64,000 nt of DNA from Desertifilum tharense IPPAS B-1220 (GCF_001746915.1 NZ_MJGC01000047.1:1-64000), one strand, 5' to 3'; positions 35,278 to 45,182 are shown, numbered from the stretch's first letter. The notes: a model not told the origin generated them from the sequence alone. Numbers and translations are program-made.

Positions 35278-36096
35278 ATGTTAACCACCTCCCCCTACAC
35301 CATCACCTGGGAAAAGTTACCCGATGATTTTGTACTCCCCGATGACCCCGTGGATAATATCAATCAACCTGCCTTAGCGGCTGCTTTAACTGAAAGTCTC
35401 CTGTTAGCGGGTAAACTTCCCGAAACCGCCTTAACTCCCACCAACTACGGAATTTGCGCCACCCTCAACGGTAAAATTGTAGTCAAAGCACCTGATTGGG
35501 CCTATATTCCCCACATTAGCGTCAATCGCTCGGAAGTCATTCGCAGCTATACCCCAAGGCTTCAGGGAGAAATTCCCATCCTCGTTCTAGAATTCCTCTC
35601 AGACACAGAAGGTGGTGAATATTCTGTTAAACAAACCTATCCCCCCGGTAAATTCTTCTTCTACGAGCAAATTCTGCAAGTCCCCAATTACGGTATCTTT
35701 CAACCAGAAACGGGTGTATTAGAACTGTATCGCCTCAGCGAGAATCAACGCTATCGCCTAGAACCACCCAACGAACAAGGACGATTTTGGATAGCGCAAA
35801 TGCAACTATTCTTGGGGGTAGGTTCTGGAAGCCGGGAAAACCGCCAGGGGAACTGGCTGCGCTGGTGGGATGAAGCGGGAAATCTGCTCCTGTGGGGTAG
35901 CGAACGCGTTGAACAGGAACGCCAGCGAGTTGAACAAGAACGTCTTCGCGCCGAACAGGAACGCCTTCGCGCCGAACAGGAACGCCTTCGCGCCGAACAG
36001 GAACACCAACGCGCTGAACAAGAACGCCTTCGCGCCGAACGGTTAGCGGCTCAACTCCGAGCAGCCGGAATAGAACCAGACGATATCCTAGAGTAA
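35278..36096 (+). CDS. Uma2-family (DUF820) nuclease-fold protein, long copy
   Basis: 272 residues. The N-terminal 190 residues match the Uma2/DUF820 PD-(D/E)XK restriction-endonuclease-like fold widespread in cyanobacteria, with V-L-E-F-L-S-D in the likely active-site strand. The C-terminus (about 205-262) is a charged coiled coil built from repeats of QERLRAE, encoded by tandem 21-bp units. It is followed after 6 bp by a near-identical gene. Function in the cell is unknown; nuclease activity is not shown for most members. Confidence 0.85.
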   Translation: MLTTSPYTITWEKLPDDFVLPDDPVDNINQPALAAALTESLLLAGKLPETALTPTNYGICATLNGKIVVKAPDWAYIPHISVNRSEVIRSYTPRLQGEIPILVLEFLSDTEGGEYSVKQTYPPGKFFFYEQILQVPNYGIFQPETGVLELYRLSENQRYRLEPPNEQGRFWIAQMQLFLGVGSGSRENRQGNWLRWWDEAGNLLLWGSERVEQERQRVEQERLRAEQERLRAEQERLRAEQEHQRAEQERLRAERLAAQLRAAGIEPDDILE

Positions 36097-36102
36097 ATTA
36101 TT

Positions 36103-36831
36103 ATGTTAGCCACCTCCCCCTACACCATCACCTGGGAAAAGTTACCCGATGATTTTGTACTCCCTGATGACCCCGTGGATAATATCAATCAACCTGCCTT
36201 AGCGGCTGCTTTAACTGAAAGCCTTCTGTTAGCGGGTAAACTTCCCGAAACCGCCTTAACGCCCACCAACTACGGAATTTGTGCCACCCTCAACGGTAAA
36301 ATTGTAGTCAAAGCGCCTGATTGGGCCTATATTCCCCACATTAGCGTCAATCGCTCGGAAGTGATTCGCAGTTATACCCCGCGCCTTCAAGGAGAAATTC
36401 CTACCCTGGTTCTAGAGTTTTTATCAGACACCGAAGGTGGTGAATATTCCGTCAAACAAACCTATCCCCCCGGTAAATTCTTCTTCTACGAGCAAATTCT
36501 GCAAGTCCCCAATTACGGTATTTTTCAGCCAGAAACGGGTGTATTAGAACTGTATCGCCTCAGCGAGAATCAACGCTATCGCCTAGAACCACCCAACGAA
36601 CAAGGACGATTTTGGATAGCGCAAATGCAACTATTCTTGGGAGTCGGTTCTGGAAGCCGGGAGAACCGCCAGGGGAACTGGCTACGCTGGTGGGATGAAG
36701 CGGGAAATCTGCTTTTGTGGGGTAGCGAACGCGTTGAACAGGAACGCCAGCGAGTTGAACAAGAACGCCAAAAGGTAGAACGGTTAGCGGCTCAACTCCG
36801 GGCGGCAGGAATTGAGCCAGAGGTGGATTAA
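36103..36831 (+). CDS. Uma2-family protein, short copy
   Basis: 242 residues. The first 215 residues are almost identical to the copy at 35278, differing at a few residues, and the DNA differs mainly at silent positions. The coiled-coil tail is shorter, as it has fewer 21-bp units. Recent tandem duplication or gene conversion is likely. It overlaps the end of cobN by 4 bp. Confidence 0.85.
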   Translation: MLATSPYTITWEKLPDDFVLPDDPVDNINQPALAAALTESLLLAGKLPETALTPTNYGICATLNGKIVVKAPDWAYIPHISVNRSEVIRSYTPRLQGEIPTLVLEFLSDTEGGEYSVKQTYPPGKFFFYEQILQVPNYGIFQPETGVLELYRLSENQRYRLEPPNEQGRFWIAQMQLFLGVGSGSRENRQGNWLRWWDEAGNLLLWGSERVEQERQRVEQERQKVERLAAQLRAAGIEPEVD

Positions 36832-39800
36832 AGGCTCTCGATTTGCCCTTCTGCGTGGTTTACAACGGCGCGTAACTGGTCTAACGTGTGGGGGGTTACG
36901 TCTTCCCATAAACCCCGCTGATGAGCTTCTAGCAGGCGCTCTGCAATGTCGCGCAAGGCCCAAGGATTTTTTTCTAGGATAAAGGCTTGCACTTCGGGAT
37001 TGAACACATAAGCTTGTGTTACTCCCTGATACATATAATCCGCAACGCAATGGGTAGTAGCATCATAGGCAAAGAGATAATCGACAGTAGCGGCTATTTC
37101 AAATGCGCCTTTGTAGCCGTGACGCATGACGCCTGCGATCCATTTGGGGTTAATGACGCGGGAACGATAGACTCTGGCAATTTCTTCTTGTAGCTTGCGA
37201 ATGCGCGGGTTTTGGGGGACGGAATGATCGCCGAAATAGGTTTGTGGGTTTTTCCCGGTTAAGGCGCGTACTGCTACGGTTAAGCCACCTTGAAATTGAT
37301 AATAGTCGTCTGAGTCGAGTAAATCGTGTTCGCGGTTATCTTGATTGTGCAGGACAATTTGCATTTGCTGGAGGCGGTTTTTAAAGGCTTCGGGTGCAGA
37401 GGTTCCGGAGAGTTCTCCGGTTAACGTTGGGGTCTTGGTGTAGGCGTAACCGCTCCAATTGAGATAGGCTGTGGCTAGATCCTGGTCATTTTGCCAATTT
37501 TGCGATTCAATGAGTCCTTGTAGTCCGGCTCCATAAGCACCGGGTTTTGAACCAAAGACTCGATAGCGCGATCGCACTTTTGCCTGTTCTACACTTAACC
37601 CCGCCTCTACCCAAGCTATTTCTTCCTGTTGGACTTGTGCTGCTAAGGGGTTATCTTCTGGAGGTTCGTCTAAACTGGCGACTGCATTGACTGCACTATC
37701 AAATAAATCGATTAAATGACTAAAGGCGTCGCGGAAAAACCCCGAAATTCTCAAGGTGACATCTACACGCGGACGACCTAACGCCGAAACGGGTAAAATT
37801 TCAAAATCGACCACTCGCCGCGAAGCACCATCCCAAACGGGACGAACGCCAAGTAAGGCTAAGGCTTCTGCAATGTCATCGCCTCCCGTTCGCATGGTGG
37901 AGGTTCCCCAAACAGAAAGTCCTAGGGTTTTGGGATATTCGCCGTTTTCTTGGGTATAACGTTCAATTAAGGCTTCGGCGGCTTTTCTACCAATATCCCA
38001 AGCGGTTTCGGTGGGAAGGCTGCGGATATCTACAGAATAGAAGTTACGGCCTGTGGGTAATACGTCAGCGCGATCGCGAGTAGGTGCGCCACTAGGTCCG
38101 CTTTCCACAAATTGTCCATCAAATCCGCGTAGCAATTGAGTAATTTCTTGGGAGGTTTGTTGCAAAGCCGGAAGCAAAACTTGATTCATCCAAGTCAGTT
38201 CTTTTGCAGTCTGGGGAAGTTGTTTTTCAATAGCTTTTATCTCTATTTCCCCCCTCATTAATTGTTCTACCCACTGAATCGCCTGAAGTTCTATAACCTC
38301 GACCACATCCCCTAAAGTATGACAATTTTTCTTCTCCCAACCGGCTTTCAACTCTGGATCTACAGAGTTGAAAATCAGGTTCTCTCCTACTCTTCCCCCC
38401 ATCCCCCCATCTCCCCATCCCCCCATCTCTTCAACACAGGGTTGAGCAAAATCAACCGTTAGGGGGTCAAATTCCAAACCCCAATCTTGAGCAATGGCGC
38501 GGGTAATACCTTGGGGACGAGAACGGGAAATGGCAATGATTAAATCGCGCAGTTGTTCGCCTTGGGGACATTGACCAAAAATGTGCAAGCCGTCGCGAAT
38601 TTGGGCTTCTTTTAATTCACAAAGATAGCCATTGGCTTGAGTCAAAAAGGCAGTAAATTCTGTAGGAGATTCTAGACGAATTCCGGCTAAGTCTTGGTCT
38701 AGATTTTCTTGGCGAATTAGGGTGAAAATGCGATCGCGAATCCTACTCAGCCTACCCGGATCGAGGGTTTCGGCTTCGTAATATTCGTCAATTAAGTTTT
38801 CTAGCTGTTGCAAAGGACCATACAGTTCCGCCCGCGTTAGGGGGGGTGTAAGATGATCGAGAATCACAGCTTGCGATCGCCGTTTCGCTTGGGTTCCTTC
38901 CCCCGGATCGTTGACAATAAACGGATAAAAGTGCGGTAACGGTCCTAACGCCACTTCGGGATAGCAATTTTCGGATAAAGCGATGCTTTTCCCAGGTAGC
39001 CATTCTAAGTTACCGTGTTTGCCGATATGCGCGATCGCATCTGCCTGAAAATGCTCCCTTAACCAATGATAAAACGCCAAATATTCATGAGTCGGCTCTA
39101 AATCTGGCGCATGATAATTTAAAGCCGGATCGCGTTCGTATCCCCTCGCCGGTTGAATTCCCACAAAGATGTTACCCAGTTGAATTCCCGGTATTGGGAT
39201 GGGGGATGAAAGGGAGTTGGGAGTTGGGAGTTGGGAGTTGGGGGAAGAAGGATGGGGGGATGGGGAGATGGGGAGATGGGGGGAAGAAGAATGGGTAAAT
39301 ACTGCCTGACTACCACACTTCTCGGAACTCAGCACTTTAGACTCAACACTCTCTTCCCACTCAGCACTCAGCACTTTACACTCAGCACTTAGAGAAGCAC
39401 TCTCTTCCCACTCAGCACTCAGCACTTTACACTCAGCACTTAGAGAAGCACTCTCTTCCCACTCAGCACTCAGCACTTTACACTCAGCACTAAGAGAAGC
39501 ACTCTCTTCCCACTCAGCACTCAGCACTTTACACTCAGCACTTAGAGAAGCACTTAGTTTCCCCCAGCGGTTTTGCATTCCCTGCTGTACGGGTTGGGGT
39601 AAGTGGGAGAAGTAGGCTTGATAGTCAGCGGGGGATAATTGTTGGCGAATGGGACGTAGATGCATTCCTTCTGGATCGTTGGTGACACCTGTGGTGAGGC
39701 GTTGCATCAATTCATCGCTGGTTTGGGGAATGTCTTCTAAAGTATATCCGGCTGCTTGTAACGCTTTGAGAATTTCTACGCAACTTTGAGGAGTATCTAA

Positions 39801-40967
39801 GCCGACACCATTGGCGAGTCTGCCATCGCGGGTGGGATAGTTGGCGAGAATTAAGGCGATGCGACGGTCTTTTGGCGGAGTTTGTCGCAGTTTAACCCAA
39901 TTTTGTGCCAGTTGTGCGACAAATTCAATCCGCTCTGCTTCTGGTTGATACACCACCACATCAGTTTCTAGGGTGTCATTCCACTGTTGTACGCCTTTAA
40001 AGGAGACTGCACGGCTAATGATGCGTCCATCCACTTCGGGGAGTGCTACATTCATCGCCACATCTCGCGGAATTAGCCCCCAGGTTCCTGACTGCCATTG
40101 TTCTAGGGTACTGCTGCTGAAAATGACTTGCAACATGGGGACGTTCAGGCGAGAGAGGAACGCATCGACGGCTGGCTTCCCGATGGCAAAGCTTGTGGTA
40201 TTGAGAATTAGACTAATATTTTGGGGTTGGAAATGGGTTAAGATTTCACTTTGACAAGCGCGATCGCGCAATGAAGAGACAAATAAGGGAACAGGTTCTA
40301 AGTGACGTTGGATCAAGGCTTGACACAAAGCCTCAATTGGGGCAGTATTGCCTGCCAGATAATGGGCGCGATAAAACAGGATACCCACTTTCCCCTGAAG
40401 ATTGACAGGTTTTTGTGGAAACGGATATACCCCGACTTCAGGAACGGGTTGTGGGGGTGGCGGGTTGTAGTGGGTTTTCAGGCAAGTATCTGCAACAAAC
40501 AATAAGGCATTGCGGTAATTTTCGACGCCACCTTCCGTCAAATAGCGCCAACAGGTGTGAACGGTCGCGATCGCTGTTGTAGAATGACCCACTAAATCTG
40601 GATCGGGGCGATCGTCTCCGGGTAAGACAATCAAATGAGTACCGCTTTTTTGGGCTTGTTCGCGCACCACTTCCAATCCATAAGACCAGTAGGCACGCCC
40701 CCCTAATAGTCGTAAAATAACAATTTTGGCAGTGCTTAAGGTTGCTTCTGCATACAGATCGATGCTCAATTGCTGCTGAAGCTGTAGAAGATTTGCGGCT
40801 CGAACTGAGGGAAACCCGCTTGGTGACACCGCAAGGGCGGCTGCTAAAGTTTGGATATCCGTATCGGCTGTACTTAAAAATACAATATCAGCGGGAGACT
40901 GTTCTAGGGTGATGAAACCTTGAGACAGGAAATTCCAGCCTCCGGGAGATGCAGGAATCCGATGCAT
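36828..40967 (-). CDS. cobN: Cobaltochelatase large subunit CobN with repeat insertions
   Basis: Inserts cobalt into hydrogenobyrinic acid diamide in the late (aerobic) B12 pathway; ATP-dependent with small AAA partners. 1379 residues, longer than usual. Recognised by I-A-H-I-G-K-H-G-N-L-E-W-L-P-G-K-S, G-N-I-F-V-G-I-Q-P-A-R-G-Y and S-V-W-G-T-S-T-M-R-T-G-G. Residues about 470-592 are low-complexity sequence from intergenic repeats, with four copies of [18 protein letters not shown] second G-rich insert lies at about 846-861. The frame stays open throughout, so the gene may still work. No CobS or CobT is in the window; chlD lies 4.5 kb away and may serve in their place. Confidence 0.93.
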   Translation of the reverse strand: MHRIPASPGGWNFLSQGFITLEQSPADIVFLSTADTDIQTLAAALAVSPSGFPSVRAANLLQLQQQLSIDLYAEATLSTAKIVILRLLGGRAYWSYGLEVVREQAQKSGTHLIVLPGDDRPDPDLVGHSTTAIATVHTCWRYLTEGGVENYRNALLFVADTCLKTHYNPPPPQPVPEVGVYPFPQKPVNLQGKVGILFYRAHYLAGNTAPIEALCQALIQRHLEPVPLFVSSLRDRACQSEILTHFQPQNISLILNTTSFAIGKPAVDAFLSRLNVPMLQVIFSSSTLEQWQSGTWGLIPRDVAMNVALPEVDGRIISRAVSFKGVQQWNDTLETDVVVYQPEAERIEFVAQLAQNWVKLRQTPPKDRRIALILANYPTRDGRLANGVGLDTPQSCVEILKALQAAGYTLEDIPQTSDELMQRLTTGVTNDPEGMHLRPIRQQLSPADYQAYFSHLPQPVQQGMQNRWGKLSASLSAECKVLSAEWEESASLSAECKVLSAEWEESASLSAECKVLSAEWEESASLSAECKVLSAEWEESVESKVLSSEKCGSQAVFTHSSSPHLPISPSPHPSSPNSQLPTPNSLSSPIPIPGIQLGNIFVGIQPARGYERDPALNYHAPDLEPTHEYLAFYHWLREHFQADAIAHIGKHGNLEWLPGKSIALSENCYPEVALGPLPHFYPFIVNDPGEGTQAKRRSQAVILDHLTPPLTRAELYGPLQQLENLIDEYYEAETLDPGRLSRIRDRIFTLIRQENLDQDLAGIRLESPTEFTAFLTQANGYLCELKEAQIRDGLHIFGQCPQGEQLRDLIIAISRSRPQGITRAIAQDWGLEFDPLTVDFAQPCVEEMGGWGDGGMGGRVGENLIFNSVDPELKAGWEKKNCHTLGDVVEVIELQAIQWVEQLMRGEIEIKAIEKQLPQTAKELTWMNQVLLPALQQTSQEITQLLRGFDGQFVESGPSGAPTRDRADVLPTGRNFYSVDIRSLPTETAWDIGRKAAEALIERYTQENGEYPKTLGLSVWGTSTMRTGGDDIAEALALLGVRPVWDGASRRVVDFEILPVSALGRPRVDVTLRISGFFRDAFSHLIDLFDSAVNAVASLDEPPEDNPLAAQVQQEEIAWVEAGLSVEQAKVRSRYRVFGSKPGAYGAGLQGLIESQNWQNDQDLATAYLNWSGYAYTKTPTLTGELSGTSAPEAFKNRLQQMQIVLHNQDNREHDLLDSDDYYQFQGGLTVAVRALTGKNPQTYFGDHSVPQNPRIRKLQEEIARVYRSRVINPKWIAGVMRHGYKGAFEIAATVDYLFAYDATTHCVADYMYQGVTQAYVFNPEVQAFILEKNPWALRDIAERLLEAHQRGLWEDVTPHTLDQLRAVVNHAEGQIESL
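38385..38433. repeat. Small G-rich repeat insert in cobN
   Basis: CCCCCCATCCCCCCATCT-type units encode [10 protein letters not shown] at CobN residues about 846-861. The same unit appears in intergenic blocks. It is in frame and flanked by conserved CobN sequence. Confidence 0.7.
39190..39560. repeat. Composite repeat inserted in frame into cobN
   Basis: Left arm of GGGAGTT and GGGGATGG units (39205-39290); a unique centre (39294-39360), whose complement recurs at 45294-45360 with about three mismatches; right arm of four tandem 51-bp modules (39347-39550). Since 51 is divisible by three, copy number can change without frameshift. The layout equals that of intergenic blocks. Confidence 0.85.
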
Positions 40968-41140
40968 TGAGCAAATATATCCTCGTGCGTTGACTCTTTA
41001 ATACCCTACTTATCCTAAACCCAGAGAAATCCTAAAAGATTTCCACTCAATTAATAACCCGACAGAAAGCAAACCATACCATAGAAACTTGAGGAGCCAA
41101 TTCGTCAAGAGTCAAAACAATTGCTAACAGGCTATCACCA

Positions 41141-43480
41141 ATGCCGAGTTTTCCATCCCTAACGCCCTATCGAATTTTGAATTTAGCAACGTTCACTCGG
41201 CTTGACGAGTTGTTAAAGCAAACCGCGCAAACCTGGGAGCAAGAAGCAATTTTGCTAACAGAGGCGTTGCTTTTGACTCATCTTCCCTTGCCGTCTGTGC
41301 AACAAAGCCGCTTTTGCCAACAAACCGATTGGTTTACGTTGCTGGCATCCGAACGCTTTAGCGTGCTGTTAGTGGGGAAATTCGTATCTGAGTTAGTGAA
41401 GGATAACCCCCAGGAAAGCTCTGTCAAGACGAGTTTGCTGTTCGATGCCGATGAGATCGCGCAGTTTTTAAGCATTCTGAGCGAATCGTCAATTTCAGAT
41501 CCCCAAGTTACCCAGGCATTAGCGCGTGCGGCTCGTTTGGTTCAACCCAACGATCCTCACTATCAAAGTGCTTTCACGCTAGGCTTGGCAGAGTTTTTAA
41601 CCCAATCAGATTCGTCTCCCCCCGATCCTGCTTTGTTTAAGGTACCGACGCTACCGGAAAATCGGGCTGCCAACTATCGCGCGACAGAGATTGTTTTGCG
41701 CCAGCGACTCCAACAGGAACGACTGATTAACCAGGTGGTGACGCAAATTCGTCAAAGCTTGCAGTTACCCGCGATTCTTTCAACGGCGGTGGAACAGGTA
41801 CGCCACTTTTTGCAGGCGGATCGGATGTTGATTTACCAGTTCTATCCGACTGCCACCAAAGCGACGGAATCGACGGTTTTAGACGGACAAGTGACGTATG
41901 AGGCGCGGGTGTCCGATCGCTTGCAGTCGGCGTTGAGGTTAACGGAAGGGGGGGAATGCTTTACCCATGTATCCAATCCCTATGAAAAATACCGCCAAGG
42001 TTCAATTCAAGCCGTTGAGGATGTGGAAGTTAGTTATGGTAATGTCAAGTGCTTTTTGGAGTTGATGCGCCGCTATCAGGTACGGGCAAAGCTGATCGTG
42101 CCGATTGTAGTGCAGGAGGAACTTTGGGGTTTGTTGATTGCTCAACAATGCGGGGAACCGCGCCATTGGTTGGATAGCGAAAAGTTTTTTCTGCGGCAAA
42201 TTGCGGAACATTTAGCGATCGCCATCTACCAAGCCGAACTCTATGCTCAACTTCAGCAGCAAAAACAATACCTCGAACAGCGCGTCAGCGAACGCACTTC
42301 GGAGTTGCGAGACGCACTGCTAGGCGCACAAGCAGCTAACCGGGCTAAAAGCGAGTTTCTCGCTGCCATGAGTCACGAGTTAAGAACGCCTTTAACCTGC
42401 GTGATTGGCATGTCTGCCACGTTGCTACGCTTGCCGTTTGGCGAAGGTAGTTTGAGCGTTCAAAAACAGCATGACTATTTACAAACGATTCACGATAGCG
42501 GCAAGCATTTGTTGGAACTTATTAATGACATCCTAGAGCTATCTCAGGTTGAGTCGGGAAAGGCGATCTTAAATGTGACTTCATTCTCGCTGGCGAAGTT
42601 GGTGGCGGGGTGTCGGCAGAGTTTGAAGCCGAAAGCGGATCTGACTCAAGTCGCGCTGTCTGTGGAAGCTAATATTGCGCCGAATGAGGATGTGTTTCGC
42701 GCCGATCAACGTCGCGTTGAACAAATTTTGCTGAATTTGCTGAGTAATGCGGTGAAATTTACGCCCGCCGGGGGTGAGGTGACGGTGCGCGTCTGGCGAG
42801 AAGGCAATCATGCGGTTTTTCAGGTGGAAGATACTGGGATTGGGATTCCGGAAGAACAGCGATCGCTCTTATTCCAAAAGTTTCAACAACTCGATACCTC
42901 TTACCATCGCGTTTATGAAGGGATGGGTTTGGGTTTAGCGTTAACGAAGCAGTTGGTGGAACTCCATAGCGGTTCGATTGAGGTTGAGTCTACCGTTGAT
43001 GTGGGTTCGATTTTTACGGTTCGCCTGCCTTCCCAACCGCTAGCGGCGGAAGGACAAAATATGGAGATGGCGGGAAAAAGCGGTCATTCTTCTTTAGGGC
43101 GCTTGGTGTTGATCGAACATCATGAAGAGACGGCTTGGGCAATTTGCGATTTGCTGACGGCGGCGGGCTATCAGGTGGTGTGGTTGGTGGAGGGGACTGC
43201 TGCGATCGCCCAAATTGAAATCTTACAACCCCTTGTGGTGATTACAGCCGCACAGCTACCCGGCATTGATGGTTATGAGATTATTCAACAATTGCGCTCT
43301 TTGGCTACAACTTGTTCGATCAAGGTGTTGTTGCTCGCCGATCCCCTATCGCGAGAGATGACTTCCCAAAAACAAACCTATCGCGCCGATCAAACGCTCT
43401 CAAAACCCATTCAACCGGAGATTTTGCTGCAAACGATTACCCACCTCGTCAATACCTCGACTGCCAATGAATTGACATAA
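41141..43480 (+). CDS. Hybrid sensor histidine kinase with bilin-type GAF domain
   Basis: 779 residues. Order: unknown N-terminal domain (about 1-170), GAF (about 200-370), coiled coil, HisKA with S-H-E-L-R-T-P-L near 413-420, HATPase (N box N-L-L-S-N-A-V-K-F-T-P, G boxes D-T-G-I-G-I-P and G-M-G-L-G-L-A), then a receiver-like domain (about 645-770). In the receiver the phospho-site strand reads V-V-I-T-A-A-Q-L-P-G-I-D-G, with Ala where Asp is expected, so it may not be phosphorylated. The GAF shows C-F-L-E-L-M-R-R-Y-Q-V-R-A, which aligns with the bilin-binding Cys of phytochrome-like proteins; the usual His after Cys is Phe. Confidence 0.88.
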   Translation: MPSFPSLTPYRILNLATFTRLDELLKQTAQTWEQEAILLTEALLLTHLPLPSVQQSRFCQQTDWFTLLASERFSVLLVGKFVSELVKDNPQESSVKTSLLFDADEIAQFLSILSESSISDPQVTQALARAARLVQPNDPHYQSAFTLGLAEFLTQSDSSPPDPALFKVPTLPENRAANYRATEIVLRQRLQQERLINQVVTQIRQSLQLPAILSTAVEQVRHFLQADRMLIYQFYPTATKATESTVLDGQVTYEARVSDRLQSALRLTEGGECFTHVSNPYEKYRQGSIQAVEDVEVSYGNVKCFLELMRRYQVRAKLIVPIVVQEELWGLLIAQQCGEPRHWLDSEKFFLRQIAEHLAIAIYQAELYAQLQQQKQYLEQRVSERTSELRDALLGAQAANRAKSEFLAAMSHELRTPLTCVIGMSATLLRLPFGEGSLSVQKQHDYLQTIHDSGKHLLELINDILELSQVESGKAILNVTSFSLAKLVAGCRQSLKPKADLTQVALSVEANIAPNEDVFRADQRRVEQILLNLLSNAVKFTPAGGEVTVRVWREGNHAVFQVEDTGIGIPEEQRSLLFQKFQQLDTSYHRVYEGMGLGLALTKQLVELHSGSIEVESTVDVGSIFTVRLPSQPLAAEGQNMEMAGKSGHSSLGRLVLIEHHEETAWAICDLLTAAGYQVVWLVEGTAAIAQIEILQPLVVITAAQLPGIDGYEIIQQLRSLATTCSIKVLLLADPLSREMTSQKQTYRADQTLSKPIQPEILLQTITHLVNTSTANELT

Positions 43481-43565
43481 AAATTTGCAAAACTTGAATT
43501 TCATAAGCTTTTTTTAATTTTTGATAAGATTGAGACAATGTGGCTGTCTCGGCTGGAGTCGAAAG

Positions 43566-45182
43566 ATGTTTGTGAATCTGCAACCCGCAAAACGAGCACC
43601 ATTAGGTTCAGAGCAGAACGCGGTAGCCCCCTGCCCCAGCAGTTGCGAACTCCTTGAGGACTTATCGCAAAAACTCAACTACCAGTTAACTTGTACAGAT
43701 ATTTTGCGCTTGTGTCTCGAAACGTTAAGCAGCAATCTTCCCCAGGACTTTTGCGGTTATATTTTGCGAACTGGGGAAGAGTATCAAGTTTCAATTCGCC
43801 CTCAACGCCTCTTAACTTCTCCGTTAATTGCCCAAGTCCAAACTCGCTTAGTCGAGACGATGAGTTGCTTGAGCGGTAAACCCGTTAACCTGCAACAAGT
43901 TAGCTATCAAATCGCCAAAGTTCGCCAAATTCAAGACCAACAATCTCCCCTGAGAGAGATGACTTCTTATCTATCCATGCCGGTCATTCTATCGGCTGGA
44001 TCGCAAGTCGTGGGAGTTCTGTTAGTAGGCACCGAACATCCGGAGGCTTATACCTTTGAGCATTTACAATTTCTCAACCGGGTTGCGGCGCTGAGTGCGA
44101 TCGCCATTACCCGCTTGCAAGCATTACTCGCCATCGGACAGCAACGCCTGTACAGCATGGTGGAAAACTTACCCGACGGGCTGCTGCTATTAGATGCTCA
44201 AGGCAACATTTTATTAGCCAATCAAGCGGCTTGGAAATACGTCGCCCTACTCACCAAAGCAGGAGGCTTAGATTCAATTACCCAACTGGCCAAACTCTTC
44301 AGCCAAGAACAAAATATTATCCGGCTTTGTCACGAAATCAGTACAGATAATAACACCCGGCTCGTCCTAGAACTCATTGGTCAACCGATTCAAAGTAGCA
44401 CCCCCCATCCCGAATGGCAATTGACCATTCGCGATATTACCCTCTATCGCCAAAATGAAACCGAACTCGCTCAGTACGTGCAGCGCTTAACCCACTCCAA
44501 CGCCGAACTTGAGCGATTTGCTTATCTAGCCGCCCACGATTTGCAAGCCCCCTTGTGTGCCGTATCGGGTTATTTACAGGTTTTAAGAACCTGCTATAAA
44601 AATCAGCTTGATGCGACAGCCGATCGTTTTATTGCCAAAGCCATTGACGGGGCAAAGCGGATGCAATCATTAATTGAGAATTTACTGAGTTATGCCCGTT
44701 TAGAGAACAGCCACCTCGTCTTAGAAACAACCAATTGCGAAACGATTTTAGAAAATGCGATCGCCAACCTGCAACAAGAGATTGCGGCAACAGGTGCCCG
44801 CATTACCCATCAATGCTTACCCCTCGTGCAAGGGAACCCCGCATTATTAACGCATTTGTTTCAAAATTTGCTGAGTAACGCCATTAAATATCAACCCCCC
44901 AACCACATCCCCCAAATTCAAATTGAATCGCAGCGCCAGGGAGAGATGTGGCAGTTTTGCTTTCAGGATAACGGCATCGGGATCGAGACTCAACACGCCG
45001 AACAAATTTTCCAACTCTTTAAGCGGCTGCACAGTTCGGCAGAATATCCCGGAACAGGCTTAGGACTTGCGATCGCCAAAAAGATTGTAGAACAACACGG
45101 CGGTCAACTCTGGTGTTCGCCCGCCCCCCATCAGGGCAGTTGTTTTTACTTTACCTTACCCGCTTTCTTGAGTGCTGAGTAG
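43566..45182 (+). CDS. GAF-PAS sensor histidine kinase
   Basis: 538 residues from ATG 43566, with GGAG 8 nt upstream; a frame from TTG 43521 is less likely. Order: GAF (about 30-200), PAS (about 205-310), HisKA with A-A-H-D-L-Q-A-P-L as H box, HATPase (N-L-L-S-N-A-I-K-Y, D-N-G-I-G-I, G-T-G-L-G-L-A-I). No output or receiver domain. The phosphoacceptor pattern is of the phytochrome-like kinase group. It follows the hybrid kinase after about 85 bp and may be co-transcribed. The signal is unknown. Confidence 0.88.
   Translation: MFVNLQPAKRAPLGSEQNAVAPCPSSCELLEDLSQKLNYQLTCTDILRLCLETLSSNLPQDFCGYILRTGEEYQVSIRPQRLLTSPLIAQVQTRLVETMSCLSGKPVNLQQVSYQIAKVRQIQDQQSPLREMTSYLSMPVILSAGSQVVGVLLVGTEHPEAYTFEHLQFLNRVAALSAIAITRLQALLAIGQQRLYSMVENLPDGLLLLDAQGNILLANQAAWKYVALLTKAGGLDSITQLAKLFSQEQNIIRLCHEISTDNNTRLVLELIGQPIQSSTPHPEWQLTIRDITLYRQNETELAQYVQRLTHSNAELERFAYLAAHDLQAPLCAVSGYLQVLRTCYKNQLDATADRFIAKAIDGAKRMQSLIENLLSYARLENSHLVLETTNCETILENAIANLQQEIAATGARITHQCLPLVQGNPALLTHLFQNLLSNAIKYQPPNHIPQIQIESQRQGEMWQFCFQDNGIGIETQHAEQIFQLFKRLHSSAEYPGTGLGLAIAKKIVEQHGGQLWCSPAPHQGSCFYFTLPAFLSAE

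Noticed and set aside
36828..40967. cobN as a pseudogene
   Set aside because: Despite two repeat inserts the frame is open over 1379 codons and the conserved motifs are present.
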